The notes under the pieces were generated by a model. That model made no database searches and had not been told where the DNA came from. It saw only the letters and a program-made list of their open reading frames with translations. Positions 6,918-14,030 of a stretch of 30,436 nucleotides of DNA are shown piece by piece. This DNA is from Actinomycetes bacterium (GTDB lineage Bacteria; Actinomycetota; Actinomycetes; Propionibacteriales; Propionibacteriaceae), in contig JAEZGC010000279.1 in assembly GCA_023437345.1 (NCBI GenBank), positions 1 through 30,436 of the forward strand, written 5' to 3'. Positions within the stretch are counted from its first letter, which is position 1. Every line of letters begins with the position of its first letter. The translations under genes were made by a program, and so were the position numbers.

Positions 6918-7799
6918 ATGTCGGATCTGCCAGACGCCGGGTTGCGGTTGCTCCACGTCCACGCCCACCCCGACGACGAGTCCTCAAAGGGGGCCGCCAC
7001 CACCGCCTACTACGTGGCACGCGGCGCCCGGGTGATGGTCGTCAGCTGCACCGGGGGCGAGGAGGGCTCGATCCTCAACCCGCGACTGGACAGTCCCGAG
7101 AACCGGGAACGGATGCCTGACCTGCGACGCGAGGAGATGGCGGCGGCCGCCGACATCCTTGGCGTCGAGCACACCTGGCTGGGCTATCGCGACTCCGGCT
7201 TCCCCGAGGGGGACGACTGGCAGCCGACCAGCCCTGACGCGTTCGCGCTGGCGTCGGTGGACGAGGCCGCCGGCCGGCTGGTCCAGGTGATCCGGGAGTT
7301 CCGCCCGCACGTGCTGACCACCTATGACGAGCAGGGCGGCTACCCCCACCCCGACCACGTGATGTGCCACACAGTCTCGATGGCGGCGGTGGACGCCGCA
7401 GCGGACGCTGACCGGTGGCCCGAGCATGGCGCGCCGTGGCAGGTGGCGAAGGTGTACTACCAGCAGAACTTCCACCGGGCCCGCTACACCGCCCTCGACG
7501 ACGCCATGGACGCCGCAGGGCTGGGCCGGCCGTACGCCGAGCGGCTGGCGGGCTGGTCGGCCGACCGTGACCTGCGCCAGCCGACGACCTTCATCCCGGC
7601 CGCCGACTACTTCGAGGTCCGCAACGCGGCCCTGCTGGCCCACGCCAGCCAGATCGACCCGGACAGCTTCTGGTTCGCCGTGCCGGTCGAGGTGGAACGC
7701 GCCGCATGGCCGACCGAGGACTTCCAGCTCGCCCGCTCGCAGGTGCCGACCACGCTGCCGGAGTCGGACCTGTTCGCCGGCTTGCGGGACGGGGCGTAA
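6918..7799 (+). CDS. mca: Mycothiol S-conjugate amidase Mca
   Basis: Zinc amidase that cleaves mycothiol S-conjugates of electrophiles and drugs, yielding a mercapturic acid for export and GlcN-Ins for recycling. The 293-residue product begins MSDLPDAGLRLLHVHAHPDDESSKG. The zinc ligands by homology are His17 and Asp20 of AHPDD and His147 of GGYPHPDHVMCH. The lysine of DESSKG (Lys24) corresponds to the residue that distinguishes Mca from the deacetylase MshB, and the overall sequence is Mca-like. The ATG at 6918 is preferred over 6909 because CACAAT ends 7 nt before it. Divergent from DUF4307/greA and followed by a small membrane protein gene, as in mycobacteria. It shows that the host makes mycothiol. 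Confidence 0.94.
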   Translation: MSDLPDAGLRLLHVHAHPDDESSKGAATTAYYVARGARVMVVSCTGGEEGSILNPRLDSPENRERMPDLRREEMAAAADILGVEHTWLGYRDSGFPEGDDWQPTSPDAFALASVDEAAGRLVQVIREFRPHVLTTYDEQGGYPHPDHVMCHTVSMAAVDAAADADRWPEHGAPWQVAKVYYQQNFHRARYTALDDAMDAAGLGRPYAERLAGWSADRDLRQPTTFIPAADYFEVRNAALLAHASQIDPDSFWFAVPVEVERAAWPTEDFQLARSQVPTTLPESDLFAGLRDGA

Positions 7800-7802
7800 G
7801 GT
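7797..7802 (+). promoter_or_regulatory. -10 hexamer TAAGGT overlapping the mca stop codon
   Basis: The TAA stop of mca is the first half of TAAGGT, which is followed by 7 bases and the ATG of the small membrane protein gene. It could give that gene a leaderless transcript separate from mca. Confidence 0.45.
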
Positions 7803-7809
7803 CGCAGGC

Positions 7810-7968
7810 ATGGTGCTGCTCGATCTCGGCTCGGACATCGTGACCCCGCCGTGGCTGCCGCTGGTGCTGGTCATCGTCCTGCTGACCGTCCTCGGTCTGC
7901 TGTTCTGGAGCCTGCGCGGCCACCTGCGCAAGATCAACGTCGACGGCGGCCCGCGCGACCAGTCCTGA
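7810..7968 (+). CDS. Small single-pass membrane protein (52 aa)
   Basis: The frame encodes 52 residues: a short N-terminus (MVLLDLGSDIVTPPW), a membrane helix at about 15-35 (LPLVLVIVLLTVLGLLFWSL) and a basic then polar tail (RGHLRKINVDGGPRDQS). By the positive-inside rule the tail should be cytoplasmic. Support for a real gene comes from the promoter-like hexamer before the ATG, the clean membrane helix, and position: a small conserved protein (Rv1083) occupies the same slot between mca and the DUF255 gene in M. tuberculosis. Homology to Rv1083 was not tested. Function unknown. Confidence 0.65.
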   Translation: MVLLDLGSDIVTPPWLPLVLVIVLLTVLGLLFWSLRGHLRKINVDGGPRDQS

Positions 7969-7986
7969 GCGCTGTCCCGCGCCGGT

Positions 7987-7992
7987 TAGGGT
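7987..7992 (+). promoter_or_regulatory. -10 hexamer TAGGGT of the DUF255 gene
   Basis: TAGGGT is followed by 6 bases and the GTG at 7999, with no Shine-Dalgarno sequence in the 30-bp gap. Confidence 0.5.
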
Positions 7993-7998
7993 TGGCCT

Positions 7999-10026
7999 GT
8001 GAACCGACTTGCCGACGCCGCCTCGCCGTACCTGCGGATGCACGCCGACAATCCGATCGACTGGTGGCCATGGGGTCCCGAGGCGCTCGCTGAGGCGGCC
8101 CGCCGCGACGTCCCGATCCTGCTCTCGGTCGGTTACTCGGCCTGCCACTGGTGCCATGTGATGGCCGAGGAGTCGTTCCGGGACCCGGCGATCGCCGCCC
8201 TGGTCAACCCCGACTTTGTCGCGATCAAGGTCGACCGCGAGGAGCGTCCCGACATCGACGCCATCTACATGAAGGCGACCCAGGCGCTGACCGGTCAGGG
8301 TGGCTGGCCGATGACCGTCTTCCTCACCCCGGACGCCAAACCCTTCTTCGCGGGCACCTACTACCCGCCCGAACCGGCCCACGGGGCGCCGTCCTTCACC
8401 CAGGTGGTCGAGGCGATAGCTGCCGCGTGGCGGGAACGCCGCGACGAGGCTGTGCAGTCCGCCGACGTGATCCGCGAGCACCTGGCAGGCGAGTTCGAGC
8501 CGCCGCCGGCGCCGGACAAGCTCGACGTCTGGGCGCTGCTGGGCGCCCTGGGGAAGGACTTCGACCCGGTCCACGGCGGGTTCGGCACGGCACCCAAGTT
8601 CCCGCAGCCCGGCGCCACCGACGCGCTGCTGGTCAAGGGTGAGCCGGGGTCGCTCGACGTCGCGCAGCGCTCGCTGGAGGCGATGGCGCGCGGCGGCATC
8701 CACGACCAGCTGGGCGGCGGCTTCCACAGGTACAGCGTGGACGCCGGCTGGGTGGTGCCCCACTTCGAGAAGATGCTCTACGACAACGCCCTGCTGCTGG
8801 GCACCTACACCCGGGGCTGGCGCCGGGTCCCCGACCACGAGCCGGTCACCCGGGCGCTGTTCGAGCGCGTGGTGCGCGGACTGGTCGGGTGGCTGGAGCG
8901 CGAACTGGAGCTGCCCGACGGCGGGTTCGCGTCCAGCCTGGACGCCGACAGCCTCGACGCCCGCGGCATGCAGCACGAGGGCATCTACTACGCGTGGAGT
9001 CCGGAGCTGCTGGCCGCGGCGCTCGACCGGGAGGATGCCGAGTGGGCGACCGGGGTCTTCCACGTCACCACCGCCGGGACCTTCGAGCACGGCCTGTCAA
9101 CGCTGCAACTGCGCGGGCGGCCCGACCCCGAAAGGCTTGAGCGGGTCAGCCGGGCGCTGCTCGCCGTCCGGCAGGGACGGTTCGCTCCGGCCCGCGACGA
9201 CAAGCTGGTGGCGGCCTGGAACGGCTGGGCGATCGACTCGCTGGTGTGGGCGGCGACGGTCTTCGACGAGCCGGGCTGGCTGGCCCTGGCCGGCAGGGCT
9301 GCCGAAGCGCTGTGGCGCACCCACTGGGTGGACGGACGGCTGCGCCGCAGCTCGCTCGGCGGCGTCCCGGCGGCTGCCGACGGGCTGGCCGAGGACTACG
9401 GGGCGGTGGCCCAGGGATTCGCCAGGCTGGCCGGCGCGCTGGGCGAGGCGGTGTGGCTGGAGCGGGCCGAGGCGCTGCTCGCGGTGGCGCTGGACCGGTT
9501 CGGCGCCGCCGACGGCGGCTTCCACGACACCGCCGATGACGCCGAGGAGCTGTACCTGCGACCCCGGGACGTCTCCGACAACCCGACCCCGTCGGGTACC
9601 AGCGCGCTGGTCTCGGCGTTGCGGTTGGTCGGCCTGCTGGCCGACCGTGCCGAGCTGATCGCCCGGGCGGATGCCGCCGCGGCGACCCTGCACGGGCTGG
9701 CCGCCGCCGCGCCACGGTTCGCCGGCTCGACGCTGGTCGACATCGCGGTGGCCGACGAGGCGCGGACGGGGCTGTCCCCGGCGGTCGCCGTGGTGGTCAC
9801 CCCCGACGGTGACCCGCTCGCCGAGCTGGCGAGGGCGACCTGGCGGATGGCGCCGATCGGCACCGCGGTGGTGACCGGCCGCCCGGGCACGGCGGGCTTC
9901 GCTCACCACTTCGACGACCGTCCGGCGGGGGAGTCGGGGCTGGTCTACGTCTGCCGCGGGACTGTGTGTTTCGCCCCGGCCGCCGACCTGGCCGACCTGC
10001 GCACTGCGCTGTGGAGCCGCGCCTGA
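7999..10026 (+). CDS. DUF255 thioredoxin-domain protein (YyaL/SPATA20-like)
   Basis: A 675-residue protein. Residues 1-160 are the DUF255 thioredoxin-like domain: NRLADAASPYLRMHADNPIDWWPWG, then the CxxC site Cys49-His-Trp-Cys52 in YSACHWCHVMAEESF, and QGGWPMTVFLTPD. The rest resembles an alpha/alpha toroid of the six-hairpin glycosidase type (GGIHDQLGGGFHRYSVD, VPHFEKMLYDNALLL, DGLAEDYGAVAQG, SDNPTPSGTSAL). The length is normal for the family. There is no signal peptide, so it is cytoplasmic. Its biochemical function is unsettled; a redox or sugar-related role would be a guess. The GTG is supported by the TAGGGT hexamer. The same gene follows mca in mycobacteria (Rv1084), so a link to thiol metabolism is possible. 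Confidence 0.93.
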   Translation: MNRLADAASPYLRMHADNPIDWWPWGPEALAEAARRDVPILLSVGYSACHWCHVMAEESFRDPAIAALVNPDFVAIKVDREERPDIDAIYMKATQALTGQGGWPMTVFLTPDAKPFFAGTYYPPEPAHGAPSFTQVVEAIAAAWRERRDEAVQSADVIREHLAGEFEPPPAPDKLDVWALLGALGKDFDPVHGGFGTAPKFPQPGATDALLVKGEPGSLDVAQRSLEAMARGGIHDQLGGGFHRYSVDAGWVVPHFEKMLYDNALLLGTYTRGWRRVPDHEPVTRALFERVVRGLVGWLERELELPDGGFASSLDADSLDARGMQHEGIYYAWSPELLAAALDREDAEWATGVFHVTTAGTFEHGLSTLQLRGRPDPERLERVSRALLAVRQGRFAPARDDKLVAAWNGWAIDSLVWAATVFDEPGWLALAGRAAEALWRTHWVDGRLRRSSLGGVPAAADGLAEDYGAVAQGFARLAGALGEAVWLERAEALLAVALDRFGAADGGFHDTADDAEELYLRPRDVSDNPTPSGTSALVSALRLVGLLADRAELIARADAAAATLHGLAAAAPRFAGSTLVDIAVADEARTGLSPAVAVVVTPDGDPLAELARATWRMAPIGTAVVTGRPGTAGFAHHFDDRPAGESGLVYVCRGTVCFAPAADLADLRTALWSRA

Positions 10027-10063
10027 GTCACCCGCTGAAGGGGGTGCGAGGGCGCTGCGGCGT

Positions 10064-10714
10064 TCAGCCGAGGGCGGCCACCGCGATCGCCGCGAAGTGG
10101 CAGGCCGCTGCCGCGATGGTGCAGGCGTGGAAGATCTCGTGGTAGCCGAAGACGCGCGGTGACGGGTTGGGGCGCCGGGTGGCGTAGACCGCCGCGCCGC
10201 CTGTGTACAGCACGCCGCCGAGCAGCAGCAGGATGACCACAGCCGGCCCGCCGCCGGCCCAGAACTCCCCGAGCCAGCCCAGCGCCACCCACCCCATCGG
10301 GACGTACAGCGCGACGTCGAGCCAGCGCGGACGGGCGGGCCAGGCGAACGTGATGACGACGCCTGCCAGCGCGATCCCCCACACGAGGCTGAGCAGCAGC
10401 ACCTGCTGGGCGCCGTCCAGCAGGATCAGCGTCAGCGGGGTGTACGTGGCGGCGATGAACACGAAGATGTTGGAGTGGTCGAGGCGCTGCAGCAGGGACA
10501 GCACCCGCGGCTGCCAGTTGCCCCGGTGGTAGACCGCGCTGGTGCCGAACAGCACCAGCGAGCCGGCCGTCCAGACGGCGCTGCCGATGCGTGCTTCGGT
10601 GGTGGGCGACACCGCCAGCAGGATGATGCCGGCCAGCAGCACTGCCGGCGTCATGCCGGCGTGGAGCCAGCCCCGCATTGCGGGCTTGGCGGGAATCAGG
10701 TCTACAGCTGCCAT
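10064..10714 (-). CDS. Hemolysin III (TrhA/PAQR) family membrane protein
   Basis: A polytopic protein of about 216 residues with seven predicted membrane helices. It carries the family motifs: FGTSAVYHRGNW (family serine and first histidine), LDHSNIFVFIAATYTPLTLILL with its aspartate and histidine, and near the C-terminus FGYHEIFHACTIAAAACHFAAI. These histidines and the aspartate form the metal site of PAQR-type proteins. Bacterial members have been linked to membrane-lipid homeostasis; lytic activity should not be assumed from the name. I chose the ATG at 10714, preceded by AGGTGGAG, over a GTG at 10720. A 12-bp inverted repeat lies just upstream. It sits where Rv1085c sits in M. tuberculosis. 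Confidence 0.9.
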   Translation of the reverse strand: MAAVDLIPAKPAMRGWLHAGMTPAVLLAGIILLAVSPTTEARIGSAVWTAGSLVLFGTSAVYHRGNWQPRVLSLLQRLDHSNIFVFIAATYTPLTLILLDGAQQVLLLSLVWGIALAGVVITFAWPARPRWLDVALYVPMGWVALGWLGEFWAGGGPAVVILLLLGGVLYTGGAAVYATRRPNPSPRVFGYHEIFHACTIAAAACHFAAIAVAALG

Positions 10715-10732
10715 CTCCACCTGCTTTACATC

Positions 10733-10783
10733 GCGTAACCTACGGTACTTTCCACAAGCGTAGGTTACGCAAGCGTAGGTAGC
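10733..10783. promoter_or_regulatory. Inverted repeat GCGTAACCTACG/CGTAGGTTACGC plus third half-site
   Basis: Perfect 12-bp arms at 10733-10744 and 10759-10770 are separated by 14 bases. A third partial copy, GCGTAGGTAGC, lies at 10773-10783 in direct orientation to the second arm. The cluster covers the end of the HxlR gene and the 50 bp before the hemolysin III start. On the minus strand the arm nearest the start contains TAGGTT, a plausible -10, so a bound regulator would block the promoter. There is no T-run, so an operator is favoured over a terminator. Confidence 0.55.
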
Positions 10784-11478
10784 AAGTCGGGGGGTACGGG
10801 CCGGTGGGCCGGCGTGAGCCGGAAGGTCGCGGCGAACCGTGCCAGCAGCTCGGCCGGTCCGGCCTCGACGCTCACCGATCCGGGGTCAGCGGCGGCCGCC
10901 ACGTCGCCGCCGAGCAGGGGGCCGATGGCCGGCCCGGCGCGGAGCACGAGGTCGGGGACGGGGAGCGGGCCGTCTGCCGCGTCCACCGGACGGGGGCTGC
11001 CCACCGGCCGGACCACCAGGCCCGTCCCGGCCACCGTCACCGACAGCGCGAGTTCGCCGACGTGGACCTCGTAGCAGGTGGCGGGCAGTGCGGCGGCTGC
11101 GGTGGGCTGGAAAGCGCTGCGCAGCGCCATGGTCAGGGAGTCGATGGTGAGGACCTGGTCCGGCTGCGGGACGTCGGCAGCTCCCCAGCCCCACCGGCCG
11201 AGGCTGAGGACCACCTCTTCAAGGCCGCGCCCGAACTCGGTCAGCTCGTAGACCAGCCCGCAGTGCGCGAGGTGCGCGCGTCGGACCACGCCGCCGTGCT
11301 GGAGCTCCTTCAGCCTGGCGCTCAGGATGTTGGTCGGGACGCCGGGCAGCCCCTGCCTGAGGTCGGTGAACCGGCGCGGACCCACGAGCAGGTCGCGGAC
11401 GATGAGCAGGGCCCAGCGTTCGCCGACCAGTTCAAGGGCTGCCGAGATGCCGCAGTACTGCCCGTAGGTTCGCGCCAT
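10765..11478 (-). CDS. HxlR-family transcriptional regulator with C-terminal SCP2-like domain
   Basis: A 237-residue protein. Residues 1-100 form the HxlR winged helix-turn-helix: YGQYCGISAALELVGERWALLIVRDLLVGPRRFTDL, then PTNILSARLKELQHGGVV as recognition helix and wing. Cys9 is at the position where many HxlR/DUF24 proteins carry a redox-sensing cysteine. Residues from about 110 on (IDSLTMALRSAF, YEVHVGELALSVTVAG, LVLRAGPAIGPLL) resemble an SCP2 sterol-carrier-like domain that could bind a hydrophobic ligand. Its ATG overlaps the VOC stop by one base (TGATG), so the two are coupled. Likely targets are the inverted repeat in its own operon promoter (11967-11987) and perhaps the repeats before the hemolysin III gene. 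Confidence 0.88.
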   Translation of the reverse strand: MARTYGQYCGISAALELVGERWALLIVRDLLVGPRRFTDLRQGLPGVPTNILSARLKELQHGGVVRRAHLAHCGLVYELTEFGRGLEEVVLSLGRWGWGAADVPQPDQVLTIDSLTMALRSAFQPTAAAALPATCYEVHVGELALSVTVAGTGLVVRPVGSPRPVDAADGPLPVPDLVLRAGPAIGPLLGGDVAAAADPGSVSVEAGPAELLARFAATFRLTPAHRPVPPDLLPTLA

Positions 11479-11930
11479 CAGCCGGTCTGGCCGGCGGTCC
11501 CCGACTCCGCGAGGAACCCCTCGGGGCCCTGTTCGGAAGCCGCCGGGTCCATCCAGAACGGTTCGAAGTGGTTGCCGTCGGGGTCATCGAACTGGCGCTG
11601 GTACATGAAGCCGAAGTCCTGGGTGCGTCCGATCCTCGCCCCGGCCGTCTCCGCCCGGTCGATGAACGCGTCCACTGCCTCCCGGGAGTCGAGCGAGAAC
11701 GCGACCAGGGCCAGCGAGGTGGTGGCGGGATCGCCCAGTTGCTTGCCATCGAGGAACCCGGCGTAGAAGTCGCGTCGCAGCACCATGAGGTACTTGTCGT
11801 CGTCGATCACCACGCAGACGGCGTTCTCGTCGGTGAAGAGCGGGTTGATGGTCCAGCCCAGCGCGGAGAAGAAGGCCAGGGCACGCGACACGTCGGCGGT
11901 GGGGAGATTGACGAAGATATTGGTCTTCAT
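11478..11930 (-). CDS. VOC-family (glyoxalase/bleomycin-resistance fold) protein
   Basis: A 150-residue protein starting MKTNIFVNLPTADVSRALAFFSALGW, the typical first beta-alpha unit of VOC proteins. It continues through VCVVIDDDKYLMVL, TTSLALVAFSLDSREAVDAFIDRAETAGARI and ends with QRQFDDPDGNHFEPFWMD. The glutamate of NHFEPFWM is a likely metal ligand. VOC proteins include lyases, dioxygenases and antibiotic-binding proteins; the substrate here is unknown. GAGAGG lies 6 nt before the ATG. The promoter has TTGACA at 11993-11998 and CAAGCT at 11970-11975 with 17-bp spacing, and an inverted repeat in the spacer. Coupled to the HxlR gene, it looks like a sensor-regulated detoxification unit. Confidence 0.85.
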   Translation of the reverse strand: MKTNIFVNLPTADVSRALAFFSALGWTINPLFTDENAVCVVIDDDKYLMVLRRDFYAGFLDGKQLGDPATTSLALVAFSLDSREAVDAFIDRAETAGARIGRTQDFGFMYQRQFDDPDGNHFEPFWMDPAASEQGPEGFLAESGTAGQTG

Positions 11931-11966
11931 GGGTGCCTCTCAGGGGTGTGAAACGGCTGATCACAA

Positions 11967-11998
11967 GCAAGCTTGCAAAAAGCAAGCGTGGTTGTCAA
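11967..11998 (-). promoter_or_regulatory. Promoter and likely operator of the VOC-HxlR operon
   Basis: On the minus strand, TTGACA (11993-11998), a 17-bp spacer and CAAGCT (11970-11975) form a recognisable promoter. The spacer region holds GCTTGC-AAAAA-GCAAGC (plus strand, 11971-11987), a perfect inverted repeat with 6-bp arms. It overlaps the 10-bp palindrome GCAAGCTTGC at 11967-11976. A dimeric winged-helix regulator bound here would cover the promoter; the HxlR protein of this operon is the obvious candidate. Confidence 0.5.
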
Positions 11999-12041
11999 TG
12001 GCAACTACGCAATCCTGCCCGGCGCTGGCCCCGCCGCGGAG

Positions 12042-12047
12042 TACGTT
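12042..12047 (+). promoter_or_regulatory. -10 hexamer TACGTT of the ABC exporter operon
   Basis: TACGTT is followed by 6 bases and the ATG at 12054. The nearest GGAG is 12 nt from the ATG and too far to act, so a leaderless start is likely. Confidence 0.45.
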
Positions 12048-12053
12048 CGTCGC

Positions 12054-12935
12054 ATGCTCGCTCTGCAAGGGGTCACCAAGTCCTACGGGGAACTCCTCGC
12101 GCTGGACCGGGTGGGGTTCGACGTGGTGCCCGGGCGGCTCACCGGGTTCGTCGGCGGCAACGGGGCCGGCAAGACGACAGCGATGCGGATCATCCTTGGC
12201 GTGCTCGCAGCCGATTCCGGACGGATCCTGCTGGACGGCGAACCTGTCACTGCTGCCGACCGGCGTCGCTTCGGCTACATGCCGGAGGAGCGGGGCCTCT
12301 ATCCCAAGATGAAGGTGCTGGAGCAGGTGGCCTACCTCGCCCGGCTGCACGGCTTCTCCCGTGCCCAGGCCACCGAGCGGGCCGCCGGACTGCTCAGCCG
12401 GCTGGGCCTTGCCGAGCGGGTCGACGACCTGGTCGAGACCCTGTCGCTGGGCAACCAGCAGCGCGCCCAGCTTGCCGCCGCGCTGGTGCACGACCCGACG
12501 GTGCTGATCCTCGACGAGCCGTTCTCCGGGCTCGACCCGCTGGCGGTCGACGCGGTAGCGGCCGTCCTGCAGGAACGCGCGGCCGCCGGGGCTGCGGTGC
12601 TGTTCTCGTCCCACCAGCTCGACCTGGTCGAGCGGCTCTGCGACGACCTCGTGATCATCTCGAGCGGACGGATCCGCGTCGCCGGCTCGCGCCAACGGCT
12701 GCGCGAGGACTACGCCGGGCAGCGCTACGAACTGGAGGCGGCCGGCGACCTGGGCTGGCTGGACGGCGACCCGGGGATCGGGCTGCGGGAGCTGGACGGG
12801 GCACGGGCGGTGTTCGACGCCGACGAGGTGACCGCCCAGCGGGTGCTGGCAAGGGCGGTTCAGGCCGGACGGGTGTCCCGCTTCAGCAGGGTGCACCCCA
12901 GCCTCGCCGAGATCTTCCGCGAGGTGGTGGCATGA
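12054..12935 (+). CDS. ABC transporter ATP-binding protein (NatA-like)
   Basis: A 293-residue ATPase. Walker A is GGNGAGKT (34-41), the Q-loop region is GYMPEERGLYPKMKVLEQ, and the signature is LSLGNQQR (130-137), a variant of LSGGQ common in this subfamily. Walker B is LILDEP (151-156) and the switch histidine His187 lies in FSSHQLD. After residue 215 a C-terminal domain (YELEAAGDLGWL to FREVVA) is typical of NatA/YhaQ ATPases that pair with ABC-2 permeases. The ATG at 12054 is used because an in-frame upstream ATG at 11973 would add unrelated sequence. The stop overlaps the permease start (ATGA). The exported substrate is unknown. Confidence 0.93.
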   Translation: MLALQGVTKSYGELLALDRVGFDVVPGRLTGFVGGNGAGKTTAMRIILGVLAADSGRILLDGEPVTAADRRRFGYMPEERGLYPKMKVLEQVAYLARLHGFSRAQATERAAGLLSRLGLAERVDDLVETLSLGNQQRAQLAAALVHDPTVLILDEPFSGLDPLAVDAVAAVLQERAAAGAAVLFSSHQLDLVERLCDDLVIISSGRIRVAGSRQRLREDYAGQRYELEAAGDLGWLDGDPGIGLRELDGARAVFDADEVTAQRVLARAVQAGRVSRFSRVHPSLAEIFREVVA

Positions 12936-14020
12936 CCGCGGTCAGCTCGGCCAAGGCGGTCCTGCTGGTCGCCGAGCGGGAGATCTGGTCGAAGCTTCGC
13001 AGCAAGGCGTTCCTGATCTCGACCGCGGTCGTGGTGCTGGTGTGCGTGGCGGCGGCGGTGATCTCCGCCTTCAGCTTCAGCCGACAGACCGAGGCAGTCC
13101 CGGTCGCGGTGAGCGACGATGTCGCCGGGCTGGTGGCCGGCCTGCCCGTCCTGAAGGTGACTCGGGTGCCCGATCGAGACGCCGCCGAGCAACTCGTCCG
13201 CGATGGCACGGTGGCGGCTGCCGTGGTCGCCGACCCCGGCCCGCTCGGCTACCGGCTGGTGGGCGACGACGGCGTCCCGACCGCCGTCCTGATGGCCCTG
13301 TCGCGCACCCCCGAGGTGGAACTCCTCAGACCCGACGGCGGTGACGTCGGCCTGGGCCTGCTGATCGGGGTCGGCTTCGGAATGATGTTCCTGATGGCCG
13401 CGAGCCTGTTCGGCGCCACCATCGCGCAGAGCGTCATCGAGGAGAAGCAGACCCGGATCGTGGAGATCCTGCTCGCGGCGGTGCCGGACCGGGCGCTGAT
13501 GGCCGGCAAGGTGATCGGCAACACCGTCCTTGCGCTGGCGCAGGTGGTGCTCTTCCTGGGGATCGGCCTCGGCGGGCTCGCGGTGACCGGCCAGCTCGAC
13601 GTGGTGTCCGGACTCGGTGCGCCGATCGGTTGGTTCGCAGGCTTCTTCCTGCTCGGCTTCGTGCTGCTGGCGGCACTGTTCGCCGCCGCCGGGGCGATGG
13701 TGTCGCGCCAGGAGGACGTCGGGTCCACCACCTTCCCGCTCACCATGCTGATAGTCGCCCCCTACCTGCTGGTGGTGACCCTGCACGACAACCCGGTGGC
13801 GATCGGGCTGCTGTCCTACATCCCGTTCTCGGCACCGGTGGCGATGCCGCTGCGGATCTTCCTCGATCAGGCCCAGTGGTGGGAGCCGCTGGTCTCGCTG
13901 GGCCTGCTGGGAGCAACCTGTGCGGGCGCGGTCCGGGTCGGGGCGCGGATCTACTCCAACTCCCTGCTCCGAATGGGCTCGCGGGTGCGGCTCGGCGAGG
14001 CGCTGCGGAGCGGGCTGTAG
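12932..14020 (+). CDS. ABC-2 family permease (NatB-like)
   Basis: A 362-residue membrane partner of the preceding ATPase. It has a cytoplasmic N-terminus with the family segment EREIWSKLRSKAF, a first membrane helix at about 27-48 and an outside domain at about 50-138. A cluster of helices follows (about 141-163, 193-219, 234-255, 268-284, 290-306, 317-336). Between helices 2 and 3 lies SVIEEKQTRIVEILLAAVP (167-185), the coupling segment conserved in NatB/YhaP-type exporters. Translation is coupled to the ATPase by an ATGA overlap. Such exporters move ions, peptides or drugs; this sequence does not say which. The TAG stop is also the start of a promoter-like TAGAGT for the next gene. Confidence 0.92.
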   Translation: MTAVSSAKAVLLVAEREIWSKLRSKAFLISTAVVVLVCVAAAVISAFSFSRQTEAVPVAVSDDVAGLVAGLPVLKVTRVPDRDAAEQLVRDGTVAAAVVADPGPLGYRLVGDDGVPTAVLMALSRTPEVELLRPDGGDVGLGLLIGVGFGMMFLMAASLFGATIAQSVIEEKQTRIVEILLAAVPDRALMAGKVIGNTVLALAQVVLFLGIGLGGLAVTGQLDVVSGLGAPIGWFAGFFLLGFVLLAALFAAAGAMVSRQEDVGSTTFPLTMLIVAPYLLVVTLHDNPVAIGLLSYIPFSAPVAMPLRIFLDQAQWWEPLVSLGLLGATCAGAVRVGARIYSNSLLRMGSRVRLGEALRSGL

Positions 14021-14023
14021 AGT
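14018..14023 (+). promoter_or_regulatory. -10 hexamer TAGAGT overlapping the permease stop codon
   Basis: The TAG stop of the ABC permease opens TAGAGT, followed by 7 bases and the ATG of the cis-prenyltransferase gene. No Shine-Dalgarno sequence precedes that ATG. Confidence 0.45.
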
Positions 14024-14030
14024 GCGGCCC

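Noticed and set aside
7591..9090. 499-codon minus-strand frame
   Set aside because: Antisense to mca and the DUF255 gene, both with clear motifs; low-complexity translation with no domain.
10733..10770. Reading the 12-bp inverted repeat as a terminator of the HxlR gene
   Set aside because: There is no T-run, the loop is long at 14 bases, a third copy of the half-site follows in direct orientation, and one arm overlaps the HxlR coding end. An operator explains more.
11973..12053. Upstream in-frame start of the ABC ATPase (27 extra residues)
   Set aside because: The extra residues do not resemble an ATPase N-terminus, and the ATG at 12054 begins the canonical beta-strand (MLALQGVTKSYG) directly after a -10-like hexamer.
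11933..12931. Long plus-strand frame that continues in frame into the ABC permease
   Set aside because: The first 333 codons read the ABC ATPase gene in the wrong frame and give Arg/Gly/Pro-rich sequence. The permease begins at 12932 with an ATGA overlap.
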